A program made the translations under genes and the position numbers. 64,000 bases of DNA from Cycas panzhihuaensis (Eukaryota; Cycadophyta), in NCBI GenBank assembly GCA_023213395.1, contig CM041465.1:141057741-141121740 (forward strand), given 5' to 3'. Under the pieces are notes generated by a model. The model saw only the letters and a program-made list of their open reading frames with translations, made no database searches and was not told the origin of the DNA. This document shows, piece after piece, positions 23,700 to 35,120 of this stretch. The number at the start of each line of letters is the position of its first letter. The stretch's first letter is position 1.

Positions 23700-24750
23700 G
23701 TAATTGTTCAAATGTGCCGGCCGCAATATATACATATATATATAATAAAAGGAGCGTCACTACCTGTACACACAGGCGCTGCCACTGTTTTTCCTAGCTG
23801 CTACAAAACTGCGACAAACGCACGGATTCCCAAGCTGCGAGCACGCACAAGACTGCTCGCAACGAGATGTTGTTTTCAAGAATCAAACATGGCTAATTAC
23901 GTGCCAGTATTAATCAAAGCGTGGCTGCGTCGAGGTTCTGTGCGCCAAATAGAAGACGGAGGTTGCGCGCCAAACAAAAGATAGAGGTGTCGTGGTAGGC
24001 ACTGTTATTGATGGCGCACGGGATTAGGAAGGTAGGACGCCGACAGAGGTGTTACGAAGATCAGATTCAAATGCCAACAGAGAGATGGAGTAGGCGCTGA
24101 CGGGAGCCAAAGTCTTACCTTATTTGGGAAGCAGTCAGGAACCTTGGAGTTTATGTAGTCAAGGGTTTTGTGGAGGAGGTGTATACCATTGAGAGTTCTG
24201 GAGGGCAGATGACAGCTGATGGAAAACGTCACCGCACAACTGGAGGAATACTACTGTTCAACTTGTTCGTTCTGGTGGAATAATTGTTTACTCTACGTAG
24301 TGGATATCCAACAATCTGGCATAAGAGATGGGCTTAACCTGTGTGCATGCGAATAAGCTTGATTCCTTGAAGGCAATCAAGGAGGTTAATTCTTCTAATA
24401 CAGAATGCCCTGAAAGGATTAAAGATAAAATATAGAAGTTCTTCAAAATCAACTAGTTCTCAAAGTCCACCGTAAAGGAAAATAATGTTTGCAATATGTT
24501 GAAAAATGTTATGTGAAAAATGTTGTTTCTCATAAACAGTTTCTTAGTATGTCTAACAAGGAATTAATTGTATCAGAAGCCTAATATTCAATTCATGAAG
24601 TCACTAAGCCCACTGGTATTGAGGTCAAGGTTCATGGTTCAAACCCCGCTATAGATGAACCCGCAAAGAAGAATAAGAGTCGGAAGAAGAGGGAGGCTTA
24701 ATGGTATATTTGTAGCGCTAATATGCAGTGTTCAGCATATAAAGAAACAA
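23700..24750 (+). other. Captured host-derived block inside the retrotransposon leader
   Basis: This block is richer in GC than the rest of the element and has no counterpart in the related element at 40112-43895, where about 200 bp separate the flanking homologous segments. It contains the PHAX-like fragment and a 90-codon open frame at 23712-23984 (Arg- and Ala-rich, unrecognised). The block is antisense to the element. Boundaries are approximate. Confidence 0.6.
24116..24283 (+). pseudogene. PHAX-like: PHAX-like RNA-binding domain fragment
   Basis: PHAX adaptors bind capped snRNA for nuclear export through an RNA-binding domain with conserved glycines and a basic cluster (RNA_GG_bind family). 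The frame reads EAVRNLGVYVVKGFVEEVYT and then IESSGGQMTADGKRHRTTGG, followed by ILLFNL. This matches the family pattern of a helix, GG, DG-RRRT-GG and a hydrophobic tail. A TAA ends it at 24281-24283. About 55 codons survive out of a much longer protein. Downstream to about 24700 there are short open stretches such as IKEVNSSNTECPERIKDKI and a Lys/Arg-rich end, possibly from the same transcript. Identification is from motif memory. Confidence 0.65.
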
Positions 24751-25320
24751 CAATTTAGCATGTATACTGAGCATGAATACATGCATCAACCCTTTTCCAA
24801 AACAGTACTTGGAGGCTGGATATAGAAAAAATAATTAGACCTAATACATAACATACACCATGTATCTATGGGTGTGCTCTAAGATTTATAACACCCAGTT
24901 CATATATTATTTTTAGATCGAAAGTATGATATAAAATATTCAATTTTGTACTCAATCCATTGTTGGTAAAGAACAATGTAAATATTTTATATATACAAAT
25001 GATTCAAAGAATTTTCTTCTATATAAATAACATGGGATTGCTTGATTATTTTGAAGTCAAGATTTCAGTTTGTAGATTCTTAAGCTATATTCAAAAAAGA
25101 TTTTTTTATTATTTGACAGAGGTATAACAAATAAATGAAGTATATACACTTGTATTTGAGATCTTTTCAAATATATTGTAGCAAATATTGCAAAAAAAAA
25201 GTGTTTAAAACTAAAAAAATAACTGAAGAACCTGGAGAACATAGTTGTAAATAGAATGGAGCCCCAAGTAGCTGTAGTAGATTTGTAGTTGAAAATAGGC
25301 TTCAAAAACTTTCAATATAC
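24751..25320 (-). other. Leader, middle portion
   Basis: AT-rich non-coding sequence between captured block and AGATCT cluster. The minus frame at 25057-25305 is Phe-rich and looks like chance. Confidence 0.5.
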
Positions 25321-25766
25321 AGATCTGCAATGTATTATTCTAAAAAGAAAACTAAATTGCTCCAGAAATTGTAGATCTATAGAAAACTTGAAAATATAGT
25401 CAAACAATATAATGAAAAATATAGATCTGAAATGAAATACAATAGATCTGAACTAAATGTAGCAGAAAATATTAAAAAAACTTGATAAAATAAGTAGATC
25501 TTAAGCTAAATAATGAAAATCTAACGTGAGTATAGTAAATAGTAGATCTGAAGTAACAAATTACAGATCTTTGAAGAAAACTTGATAACTTTTGTATGCA
25601 GCTGATGCTCTTTTGCAAATCTGCGAAAAATATCAAATAAGTAGACAAAAAACTTGTAAACTATCAAAATATATGATAAATCTATAGATCTGAAGAGAAA
25701 ATAACTTAAATATGAGAATAAGACTTGAATGTATATAACTTGCTGCTAAAAATCCTGCGTAGATCT
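25321..25766 (-). repeat. AGATCT cluster in element leader
   Basis: The palindrome AGATCT occurs nine times in 446 bases (25321, 25373, 25423, 25444, 25497, 25544, 25565, 25686, 25761), often as TAGATCTG. In DNA of this composition well under one is expected. A matching cluster occurs downstream of the primer site in the related element (40940-41402). Confidence 0.8.
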
Positions 25767-25796
25767 GCATAAATCTTCACAGATCAGTAATCGCCT

Positions 25797-25808
25797 GCTC
25801 TAATACCA
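25797..25808 (-). other. Primer binding site (Met-tRNA)
   Basis: On the minus strand this is TGGTATTAGAGC, two bases after the LTR end. It sets the element orientation. Confidence 0.9.
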
Positions 25809-25810
25809 AA

Positions 25811-26265
25811 TGTTGGAAATATAATAGACAAGGAGAATAGGTCAGAAGATATAATAAACTTCAATATATTCAAAATAACAGTATTACATCAAATATTCAA
25901 TACAAATCTATATAACAATGTAGCAATACAGATCAATGTTGTACAAATGAACTATGAGAGCATGATCGCATTGTCTTCAATCCATTGTTGTTGAGAGCAT
26001 GATAAATATCCTCAAAGGAGGTGGTGTCTAAAGACACTAAGGTTGTACACCCCATAATATAAATAGTTTTGGAGGAGGAGGGAAACTCCTCAACCCCTGA
26101 ATTCAAATTAATAATAAAATAATGTAATTTAACTCAAATAAACTAACTCAAATTAGCATTAACTTACCTTAACTTACCTTGACATGTTGAGCATCACATG
26201 TCTAAATTGAGGTGCACAATCCTGGTAGGTAAGAGGGAGTTGAGTGATGACGTTACACTCCAACA
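25811..26265 (-). repeat. 5' LTR (right copy), 455 bp
   Basis: Begins TGTTGGAAATAT and ends CACTCCAACA; the ends are inverted repeats. Same length as the left copy. Followed by GATGT. Confidence 0.95.
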
Positions 26266-26270
26266 GATGT

Positions 26271-26860
26271 ATTTTATTATTCATCCTTTCTCTCATAGAG
26301 GGTATAAAGAATGGTCCATTCCTCATAAGAGGTTTGGACAGTTCTAATATTTTGATCTACTTGCTCTTCAACTGCCAAGTGGAGGAAGTATTAAGCAATA
26401 TTATCCTTAACTTTAAAGTTAGCTAAGTCTATAGAATTAAGATAAATTAAGGTATCAAGATCATTAGGGTTTTATATTGGTTTAGGAAGGGGTATGTCTC
26501 CATTGACATAAGCCTAAAAGTCATTCATGATAAGTAGATTTTTGACTTATTTTTCCATGAGATGAAATTATTGATACCATTAAGTTTAATTGTGTTAGAT
26601 AATTATATTTATACTACTATTTTTTGAAAGTTTTCTTTTGTCTTTAAAATTTATATGTTTATTTACTAATCTACCTAAGGGGCTACTAATCTAGAATTCT
26701 AATATTTAAGGGTCTCCAAGAAAGTTTTCAATTACTATTCTATTTAGTGGTGCTTACCCACAAGTGGTAAACTAGGGACCCTATATACTAGTATGTGAGC
26801 TAAAGGCTCTATATACCTTAGAATGTGGTTTGTAATGAAGGTCAATGACCCCCTTGATTT
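26271..26860. other. Unassigned AT-rich DNA, continuation of the interrupted host element
   Basis: Follows the right target duplication. The 60-codon plus frame starting at 26244 begins inside the LTR and is not supported as a gene. It may be the tail of the tRNA-like SINE head described next. Confidence 0.35.
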
Positions 26861-26864
26861 GTTT

Positions 26865-26945
26865 CTCCAGCTATGTCAGACTTGAACCTAGCCCCAGATC
26901 TAGCAATAAGAAATTGACCAACTGAGGCACTCACCCCTTTTGGGT
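26865..26945 (-). repeat. tRNA-like SINE head
   Basis: On the minus strand, GTGCCTCAGTTGG resembles a pol III A box and, about 40 bases on, GGTTCAAGTCT resembles a B box. The spacing is tRNA-like. No cloverleaf or intact acceptor stem was found, and no flanking duplication was identified, so this is probably an old tRNA-derived SINE or tRNA relic. Confidence 0.45.
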
Positions 26946-28870
26946 CTAACCTGATCTTTAAACTCTAATAGGAAGGCTCCCACCTTAGCCTACCACCTAT
27001 TATACCTTATAAGCAATAGTTTCCTTAGAAAATTAGAGTATACTAAAGGTGTGTTCTAGGTGGCAACTTCAGGGATCCTAACCATTCCCTTTGTAAGGCT
27101 AGTATAAAGAGGTTAATTCAAGAGTTATCTTTTTTAATGTGATAGTATTGATTTTATGAAGTGAGTTATTACACACAAGGGTTCTTTTCAACAAAATAAC
27201 TTAAATATAAGATGGAATAACATAATAAAATCATCCAAGATCTAAGATTCATATGCTACTGATAGAATATCAAGCTGTACTAATATAATAATATAATAAA
27301 CATGTAGAAAATAAGAGTATAACTGAGATAAATTATTCACAGGCAACTTGGTCATCATATGAGGCTTAAAAATGGTAGAGCTTTTCTATAAACTTAAAGA
27401 TCAAGTACAAAAGAAAGATATGCGGCTTAATTTATAAGAATTCCACCAAGATTTTAAATAATACAATTAGTCGACTAAGTGACACATGTGATGAATCCAA
27501 CATGAATATAAAACATGATTAATTTTATAATATGGATCAGTTAAAGTATAAAATACACCTAATATATATAAATTACAATGAAATGAAGGTGACATTATAT
27601 AATATTTTAATAATTAGGTAGATTCATATCAAATTAGGTTTTTTTTTTAGTGCTTGAATAGACTGATTATTATTTGTTATTTGTACTAATAAGAAAATTA
27701 TATCCTAGATATACACTTAGGATTTGATTTTACTTACTCCTTATGTGGCACCCTTAATGTAGCTCTCACCCCTTCACTTAGGACTTGTGTGATTAACTAG
27801 GACATGGCATCACTAGTATACAAACATTTTCTCTCTTAAGGACAAATGTCTACCATTGTAAAGAAATTTTTTATGGACTAGGACTTGATATCATTAATGT
27901 ATAAACTTCTTTTTCTTTAGGATCATTTCTCTTATTATGTTTTAAACACTAAAGGTGTTGGATTGTTATGCTATCATACTTTGGGTTGAGAGTAGTTATT
28001 TCTCTTCTCTTATATTCACCTCTAAGTATAAGAACCCTTTAGAATTGAATGTAGGAATCCTTAAGTAGTCCATCCTTATAAGTGGATCATTGTTGGGTGA
28101 GAGAGTCGCCTATGACTAACCCCTGATAAGGTCATTAATCTAGGGTCTCATCTCTTATCAGTCCTTACACTTGTCAATCCTCCCATGCTTTAACTAGATC
28201 AATGTAGATTCTTTGACTTTTAGGCAGGATAATAATCTATGTTAGGGCATTACATATAGAAAATAATTGGGGGGGTAGATGGATAGGAAAGCCTAAGTTA
28301 TTTTCTTTAGCGCAGGGTCCCCTATTAATCCTTCCATATGTAGTGAGATTGTTTGATCTCTTCCCCAAGTTAATGGGGGATCTTACTTGTGTAGATTATT
28401 TGATATGGATTGATTATATTTATCTTTAATATGGGTTTGTTATTTCTTAATTTTAATTTATTTTATAAATAATAGAATAGATAAGCAATAGTTTTAATTT
28501 CTTATACTTGCTTAACATATATCTAGCGAATCATCCCTTCTATTTAAGAGAAGGATTGAGGGTTCCTCTTAAGACATATCACCTTTGTCTTCGCTCACCT
28601 ATGATCTTTCTTAGGTGATTTATCCTAAGTCTTGAATATAAGGAGTATGATATAGTTAGAGATTTACACAAGTACTTTGTTAATATGAATTTATATAGTT
28701 ATGAATTTCCTAGATCAAAAGAAGAGAGATATAGAAATATTTTAGTCTACTTATATAAGTAGCAATGTAGTAAATGTAGTGGAAGTGGAAGAGGTTATGT
28801 AGACTATATATCTATTAAATCGATCCAAAAATCCACCATTCTACATTTCCTTGCATATTTATAACAAGTA
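26946..28870. other. Unassigned AT-rich DNA
   Basis: No ORF above 60 codons and no retroelement domain recognised. Part of it may be LTR or leader of the gypsy element whose protease begins near 28870, but no LTR pair was found. Confidence 0.3.
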
Positions 28871-28924
28871 TATACTTCATAATTATATAATAGGTACCAA
28901 GCCACTCATAACATTATACCCATA

Positions 28925-29160
28925 TAGGAATGAAGGCACTAGAATTGGATTACTCTAAAATGGAACAATTAACAAAAGCTTTTGATTCTCAATCATCAAC
29001 TGTATTAGGATAAATAAAAGACATAATACTCACTCATACTTCTAGCACTAAGATTTTAGTTATTATGATTATAATAGTTATGGACATGCCAATAATTTAT
29101 GGAATGTTATTGGGTAGAGATTGGATAATGGATATTGGGTCTATACCTAATGTCTAGATG
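28925..29160 (+). pseudogene. Gypsy protease, C-terminal half
   Basis: MKALELDYSKMEQLTKAFD, then VMDMPIIYGMLLGRDWIMD, which corresponds to the flap and the Y-LLGR-W block of plant gypsy proteases. The catalytic D-S/T-G triad should lie just upstream and is not legible. Stops at two positions. Confidence 0.65.
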
Positions 29161-29810
29161 AATACTTTTACCTTTCCACTAGGGAAGGATCTCATTACTA
29201 TTCATAGAGAGGATGGATATCCTATACACATTCAAAATAGAGAGGATAATATACTTGGTTGTTTATTTGAATACACTATCCTAGGAACTTATTTAATCTT
29301 TTATGAAGAGGAATTATTACCAAATAAGGAGGAGGAAGAATATCATAACTCAAAAAAGTTTGATGCACCTATATGGATCCTATATTTGGATGGTACTAAA
29401 TCCAAGTTTATAGTAGCAACTAATGTGGTATTAATATCCCCTAAGACACTCTTTTCCTTTTTGTATAATTTAGCATTTGATTATACTAATAATACAGTTG
29501 AATATAAAGCTCTTATACTCAAACCATAGAAGACATGTAACTTAAAGGTAAAATAATTGAAGGCTCTATGAGATTCAGAACTAATTATTATGTAGGTCAG
29601 AGAAGTATATGCTACTATGTATGATAGATTAAGAATGTATAAATCAATATTATTATAGTTGATGAATGATTTTGAAGCATTTAATATACAACACATCCCA
29701 ATGGATGAAAATCATTTTGTAAATTCATTAGTTTTGGTTACATCAGTAATGAATGGAGTTGATGTTATCAGTTAGAGAAGGGGGTCTATGGAGGTAATTG
29801 TTGGGTCTAC
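29158..29810 (+). pseudogene. Second (archaeal-type) RNase H of gypsy element
   Basis: The open part (29158-29529) reads WILYLDGTKSKF, VVLISPKTLFSF, LAFDYTNNTVEYKALIL, matching the W-LYFDG, GVVLISP and TNN-AEYEAL blocks of the additional RNase H of Tat elements. Beyond the stop at 29527 it goes on with DSELIIM and FNIQHIPMDENHFVNSL, the second half of the fold. Catalytic D (LDG), E (VEY) and D (DSE) are present. The commonly described position of this domain is after the gypsy RNase H; here it comes before RT. Confidence 0.75.
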
Positions 29811-30169
29811 CATCCCTGATAACTTAAGTCATTTATCAATTTTTAAGAAAAAAGATTAATTAATAAGATTTATCTTAAGTGGAGATGAATTCATTAGGCT
29901 GTATATAGATGAAATTGAGCTAATTCCATCTAATGTCCAAACTCCTACTAATGAAAAAAATTTATGTATAAATGACTTGCCAAAGAACCAAAAAAATTCC
30001 TAAGAGCTTAATTACCTTTGAAGATATTTATAATCTAGATGATTCTATAAGAGAAGAGGTAATCTAGCTAGAAGAACTAAAAATAAATTTGTAGAAAGGG
30101 GTACCTTAAAACCTTGGTTCTGAGGACCCTAAGAATATATTATTAAGAAAAACTTATATAGAAGAAGAA

Positions 30170-31460
30170 GTTCAATAAATTCTTTCCTAGTGCCAAAAAT
30201 ATTGAGATGTCTTTACTTGGTCTTATAAAGGTTTAAAAGGGTTTGATCCTCAAATTATGAAGAATAAAATTACTTTAAAACTTGGCTCAAAACCTTTTTA
30301 GATAAAAGTAATGATCCATTAACCCAAAGATCAGATGGCTTATAGGGAAGAGATTTAGAATCGGTAGCTAACCTAGTCTCAATAAAAAAAAAAAGTACGG
30401 ATGGGGAGATAAGGCTATGATTTGACTTTAGAAATCTTAACAAAGTATCTTTGAGAGATAATTATCCTCTACCTAGAATGGAATAATTATTATAGGTGGT
30501 AATAGGCTTAGGGATGATGTCTTTATTAGGTGGGTTTTCTGGGTATAACTAGATATTGCTTGATGAAAAATGTAGCCACAAACCTGCTTTTACTACTTTA
30601 TAGGGAACATTTGCTTATAAGAAGATGTCAATTAGGTAAACTAATTCTAGGGATACTTTCCAAAGAGCTATGGACCAATCATTTAAAAGTCTTTAGCTTG
30701 TAATTATTATATTTTATCTAGATGATATAATAGCATTCTCAAAGGATAGAACTGCCCATATTAAACACTTAAGGTAAGTTTTTGAAAGGTGTAAATAGTT
30801 TATAATTTCATTCAATTCAAAGAGCACTATCATTAGAGTTGTGAAAGGAAAGTTATTAGGACATGTTATTACATAAGAAGGTACATGTATTGATCAATCT
30901 TTCTTTAGTAAGATCAACTTCCTAAGGAGGTTTATTCTAAATTTTATTAGGATCAAGCTATCTAATAATAAATTACTAAAGAAATATGTTCCTTTTAAAT
31001 GGAATCAATCATCTTGGGTAACATTTAATGAGTTTAAGTAGGCTATAACTCAAGCTCTTATAATTTTAGCTCTAGATTTCAATAAGGATTTTATTTTATA
31101 TACTTATGCATTTAAAGTTTTACATGTAGTAATACTTCTTTAAAAGAATAGTCAAGGAGAAGATAGATCTATAACATTCTTAAGTAATAGTCTAAAAGAA
31201 CATTAGTTTAAATATATTGGTAGAGAAAAATCAATCTTTGCTTTAGTAAAGGCCATTGAAGCTTGTAGATATTATATCACATATAATCATACAATGGTTT
31301 AAATCCTAATGTGTTCAATTAAAAGCATTGTTATAGATGTAGTTCCTTTAGGGAAATGGGACAAATGGATTATTAAAAATTCAAGAATTTGACTTAGAGA
31401 TAAAGCCTATTAGTGTCTAAGGACTATGCTTACTGATTATTAAATATGAATTACAGAGGT
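30170..31460 (+). pseudogene. Gypsy reverse transcriptase and RNase H
   Basis: RT blocks: DFRNLNKVSLRDNYPLPRM, LLGGFSGYN, HKPAFTTL-GTFAYKKM, TFQRAMDQSF and FYLDDIIAFSKD, so the catalytic aspartates remain. RNase H follows with NKDFILYTYA, ITFLSNSLKEH, REKSIFALVKAIEACRYYI and a tail like GKWDKWIIKNSRI. Stops mostly stand for Q. The reading ends near 31460; integrase is not found further right. Confidence 0.8.
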
Positions 31461-32590
31461 TAATTAAAGTTGAACAAAAATTAGAGAAGTATGGCATTCC
31501 CATGATGTGATTTCCCATACACATGCTTCATTTAAGAGATGCACTTCTAAAAGATAAAGTTCCATGTATGAAGGTCTTATGAAGAATGCATTAATATAGG
31601 AAGGCCTCATGTAGGACACATTGATGTGGGATAGTCTCACATTAGAAAGTAAAATATGTGAAAAGAAGAACAAAACAAAAATAATATATGCATAAACATC
31701 TCCTACATGAATGATGTTTCTCCATACCAGTGAGCAAAGAAAGAGCTTCCACATAGGATGACTTCATGTAGGAAAGGAACATATGAGAATACTCTTATAT
31801 AAGTTCATATTTTACAATATAATTCTTACCAATTTAAATTCTCACGTCAAGATTAACATGAAGATTAATACAAAGACACCTAAAATTTTGGGTTGGCACT
31901 TATGAGATTAATCTAAAAAGTTCCAAATTAATACAAAGAATATGGTATTAAATTCAAGTATATGGATGATATATCAACTACTCTAGCATTATTTTGTATC
32001 ATTTAAGATAAAGAATTAGAAGAGCACCAGTGGGACAAAGGTGAAAGTCACAAATACTGGTGGGGATTGCATGTAGTAAAAGATTGATAATTTAGAATTC
32101 ACAATGCTTTGTGATATTTTCCTCATTTATTAAGAAGAAAAATCGTAAGGTTATAGTTGTTTATACATCCTATAAATAATATCAATAATAGAAGACACCA
32201 AAGTGTGTTACAAGTGATTAGATCTCTAATTATATCAATGAGAAAAATACAGAGGAGGACACTAGTGGCATTATGGGATAGCTAGAATTGCTTTTATGCC
32301 AAAGATGTTTCCATGCCTCAAATTAATAGGGCAATTCTCCCAATGTTTAGACAAGGAATTCAAACAGATTATTGTAGATAATGAACAAACCATTATCTTA
32401 CTCATTGTTAAATATATTACAAGAATTTTTTAACTTCCTAAACCAAGCATATCCTTTAACATTGACAAGTTGTAGAGCATAATAACAAAAGATAAATAGT
32501 TTATGAAGGACATAAATGAATAGTATAAATAATTTCCAAAAAAGGTAACAAATAAAGCAGTACATAAATTATAGATATTCTAAGACAATA
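31461..32590. other. Unassigned DNA with a short degenerate tandem repeat
   Basis: At about 31565-31655 three diverged units of about 30 bases occur (variants of AGGAAGGCCTCATGTAGGAC). No coding match was found. The minus frame at 31464-31754 is a shadow of this repeat. Confidence 0.4.
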
Positions 32591-32639
32591 TTAGACTTTG
32601 AATTTTGCTTTTTCTATAGGATTTTTAGATGTAGCGATG

Positions 32640-33550
32640 ATTTGTAATTGGTGTTATTACATGTGTTCATATTTTCGAAATGCATAAAGAGGAACTTCTT
32701 GATAGACTAGGCATAAATTATGAGTTAAACTCTTATTGATCAACTCAAAGGATTGCATGGGGGCACCCCTTTCTATATGTCTTCTTACCTAATATATGCG
32801 ATGTTAAGGATCATCTACTACCCTAAATTTTTTAGGTTAATACAAAAAATGCACCCATACAATCCCAATATACGAAGGCATGGGTAATCAGGGTACCATA
32901 TCTTCTTCATTCATGGGTCAAGATATTCTATATTTTTACTATTACTCTTATACATCCTTTGGTAAAAATGGATGAAGACATGAAGACTTGGTTGAGAGGA
33001 ACAAAGAAGATGCCATATGGTGATTTTTAATTTATTTAAAAAATATTCCACTTTATAGTTACATGGTTTGAAAGGTTTTCTACCCATTTTCTACCTATGT
33101 ATGCACCTCCTAAGTTGTTTATCATAGAGATATGTAGGTATTTTATATCCATTAGAGGGAAGTTATACCCTACCTTTAAGAAGACTCCTTTTTAACCTAA
33201 AGTAGTAACCATTGGATACTAGAGACTTAAGGAATGGAGAGTAGAGTATGGGGGTAAACCCCTTATCATGAGTAATTTAAGAAAAAATCCCTCAAGATAC
33301 TATGACCCTAATAGGGTAATGGCCAATTACTTAAGGAGTATCAAGTTAACTCATGAAGAACATTAGGTTGATAATCTTAAACCTTATAAAAACCAAGATG
33401 ATGAAGATAAAATCTATAAAATAGAGCTAAATGCTTATTAGAGTAGAGATTCCTATATTACACACTTAATAGAGCCACATATAGATAAAATACTTGTAGA
33501 AGAAGAAGTTAGAATTGCAAATAAAGTGTGGAGGAATAACCCTTAAAGGA
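32640..33550 (+). pseudogene. Degenerate coding region of unknown family
   Basis: Reading one plus frame through stops gives protein-like text: HPLVKMDEDMKTWLRGTKKM, WFERFSTHFLPMYAPPKLF, RLKEWRVEYGGKPLIM, YYDPNRVMANYLRSIKLTHE and KILVEEEVRIANKVWRNNP. Most stops are TAA or TAG where Gln is plausible. The composition is that of a real former protein, rich in aromatic and charged residues, but I do not recognise the family. It may be an extra ORF of a gypsy element, as some large Tat elements carry one, or a captured host gene. Confidence 0.45.
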
Positions 33551-35120
33551 AATAAAGAAGAGGAAGATATTAGAGAAGCAAGATGAGAAGGAAGGAGGAA
33601 AGAAAAAGATGAAAAAGCTTATCCTCTCATCTTCCCCATAACTAATTTTTGAATAAATGGAGGGATAAGTCCATGTGACTGAGAAAGGAAAAATAAATGC
33701 CATGTGTCAAGAATTAGATAATCAACCATCTTCTTCCTTTCCTCTAAAGATGACAAAAGAACAACAAATCAAACTAGTTAAATTAGTATTTAATCTTATA
33801 GGATAAGCATCATCCATTCAATTTTCTCTAATTTGGATAGGATCTCAAGAAATGATCAAAATGATAGAGGACATTGAGGAGGAAATTGAGATATATCCCT
33901 TTAAGTAGGTTGAAATTCATGAAACTCTTATAATATTAGGAGAGGTTATAGAGGGAAAATAAGAATTAGAAATTTCAATTGAATCTCATCAAATTATAAG
34001 GGAAGTAGGATATACTAAGAAAGATCTACAAATACCTCATCATGAGTAGGGAAACCCTTAGAAAATCTTAGAATGAAAAGAGATATGGAAAAGGAAGGAG
34101 ATCTAATAATTCACATAGGAGCCTAGGAAAAAGAGATTAGGGAGGGACCTAGAGAAGCATCCCCTCAACTTGAACATCTCATCATTATCAATAAAGAGAA
34201 CAATGAGATCAAATATAAGATACAAATTTAGGTTGGGATGATGTTACAGCACTAAGGACTGATATAGGAAGGATACTAGAACTAGATCCCTAAGTAGTAG
34301 AATAATTAAAGAATAAAAGTCTATCATTTACCATGGCTTAGTTGACAACCTTTAAGTAAGAGTCAAAAGAGGCATTCTACCAATGGAGAAAACAAGAAAA
34401 GATTCTTAATAAGATGTTAATCAAAGGGAAAAAGGTTATTTAATCATTCACTTGGTCCACTAGGGAAGATACCATTATTGAATCTATGGACTTACACCTA
34501 ACCATTGGTCAAATGGTAAAGGATAAAGTCTCTACCTTATAGATTTAATTACAATAAGTTATTAAGGAGAATGTGACTATGAGATAAGAAAATTTAATAA
34601 TAAATCAAAAATTTAACCAACTGAAGAACACTTAGTAAGGAGTCATTAAGAAAACATCCAGTGAAGAAGTTGAGATTAAAGTAAGTGAATTGCTTAGTAG
34701 TTTAGTAGTTGTTGTTAATGCTATATACTCAATTGAGAAGTATATGGATAAAATATTTAATGAGAACTAATTATTAAGGCCTTATACATGTAAATTCTTT
34801 CATAGACTCTTCTCCTTACATAATAAAATTCAAAGGCTTAAAGTGGTAACTACTAAATTAAGAAGTATTTATTGTATGATAGTATAGCTAGAAGGATCCC
34901 TTTTCAAATTTAAGAGTTGGATGATAGTATGGGGATACAAGAGTAAAGAGAATGATAAATATTTTATTAAAAAATGGAAGCATATTTTAGAAATAGAGAT
35001 AGAGAAGACTCAAGTGATAATAACTAATACTAGAGGTCTTGAGACTACCTTGAGTAGTACTAGGAGGCAAGTATTCTTAGTTATCCCACACTTGAGTCCA
35101 TCCATATTAGAGTAGATTTA
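33551..35120 (+). pseudogene. Degenerate charged, coiled-coil-like coding region
   Basis: A Lys/Glu-rich stretch follows the region above, for example MTKEQQIKLVKLVFNLIG and IKMIEDIEEEIEIYPF, with short open runs up to the 64-codon frame at 34921-35115. Many stops. It could be gag or a second part of the preceding protein. No zinc knuckle was seen. Confidence 0.35.

Larger units (their letters stand above)
21056..26265 (-). mobile_element. Non-autonomous copia-like element with gag only and a captured gene fragment
   Basis: The element has two 455-bp LTRs (21056-21510 and 25811-26265), TSD GATGT, a minus-strand primer site (25797-25808) and a polypurine tract (21511-21524). Its interior of 4.3 kb carries a long leader, a captured PHAX-like gene fragment and a UBN2-type gag next to the 3' LTR. 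There is no protease, integrase or RT. LTRs, leader and gag match in outline the plus-strand element at 40112-43895, which lacks the captured block. It must have relied on enzymes from autonomous copia elements. It interrupts the leader of the element beginning near 19341. Confidence 0.92.
28870..31460 (+). mobile_element. Ty3/gypsy pol (Tat-like) with a second RNase H upstream of RT
   Basis: One decayed polyprotein can be followed: protease C-terminal half (28925-29160), a second, plant/archaeal-type RNase H (29370-29790), a linker, RT (30170-30880) and the gypsy RNase H plus tail (31000-31450). Integrase is not seen. No LTRs could be placed. The linker before RT (LGSEDPKNILL...DVFTWSYKGLKGFDP) is normal for plant gypsy RT and is continuous with the preceding RNase H, so the order seems native rather than caused by a late rearrangement. 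Confidence 0.75.

Noticed and set aside
23712-23984. 90-codon frame as an intact small gene
   Set aside because: Arg/Ala-rich, no motif, lies at the edge of the captured block; kept only as part of that block.
24590-24665. tRNA-like text with GGTTCAAACCCC (B-box-like) and AAGCCCACTGG
   Set aside because: Only a B-box match is good; no stems, and it lies inside the captured block where it may be coding. Not called as tRNA or SINE.
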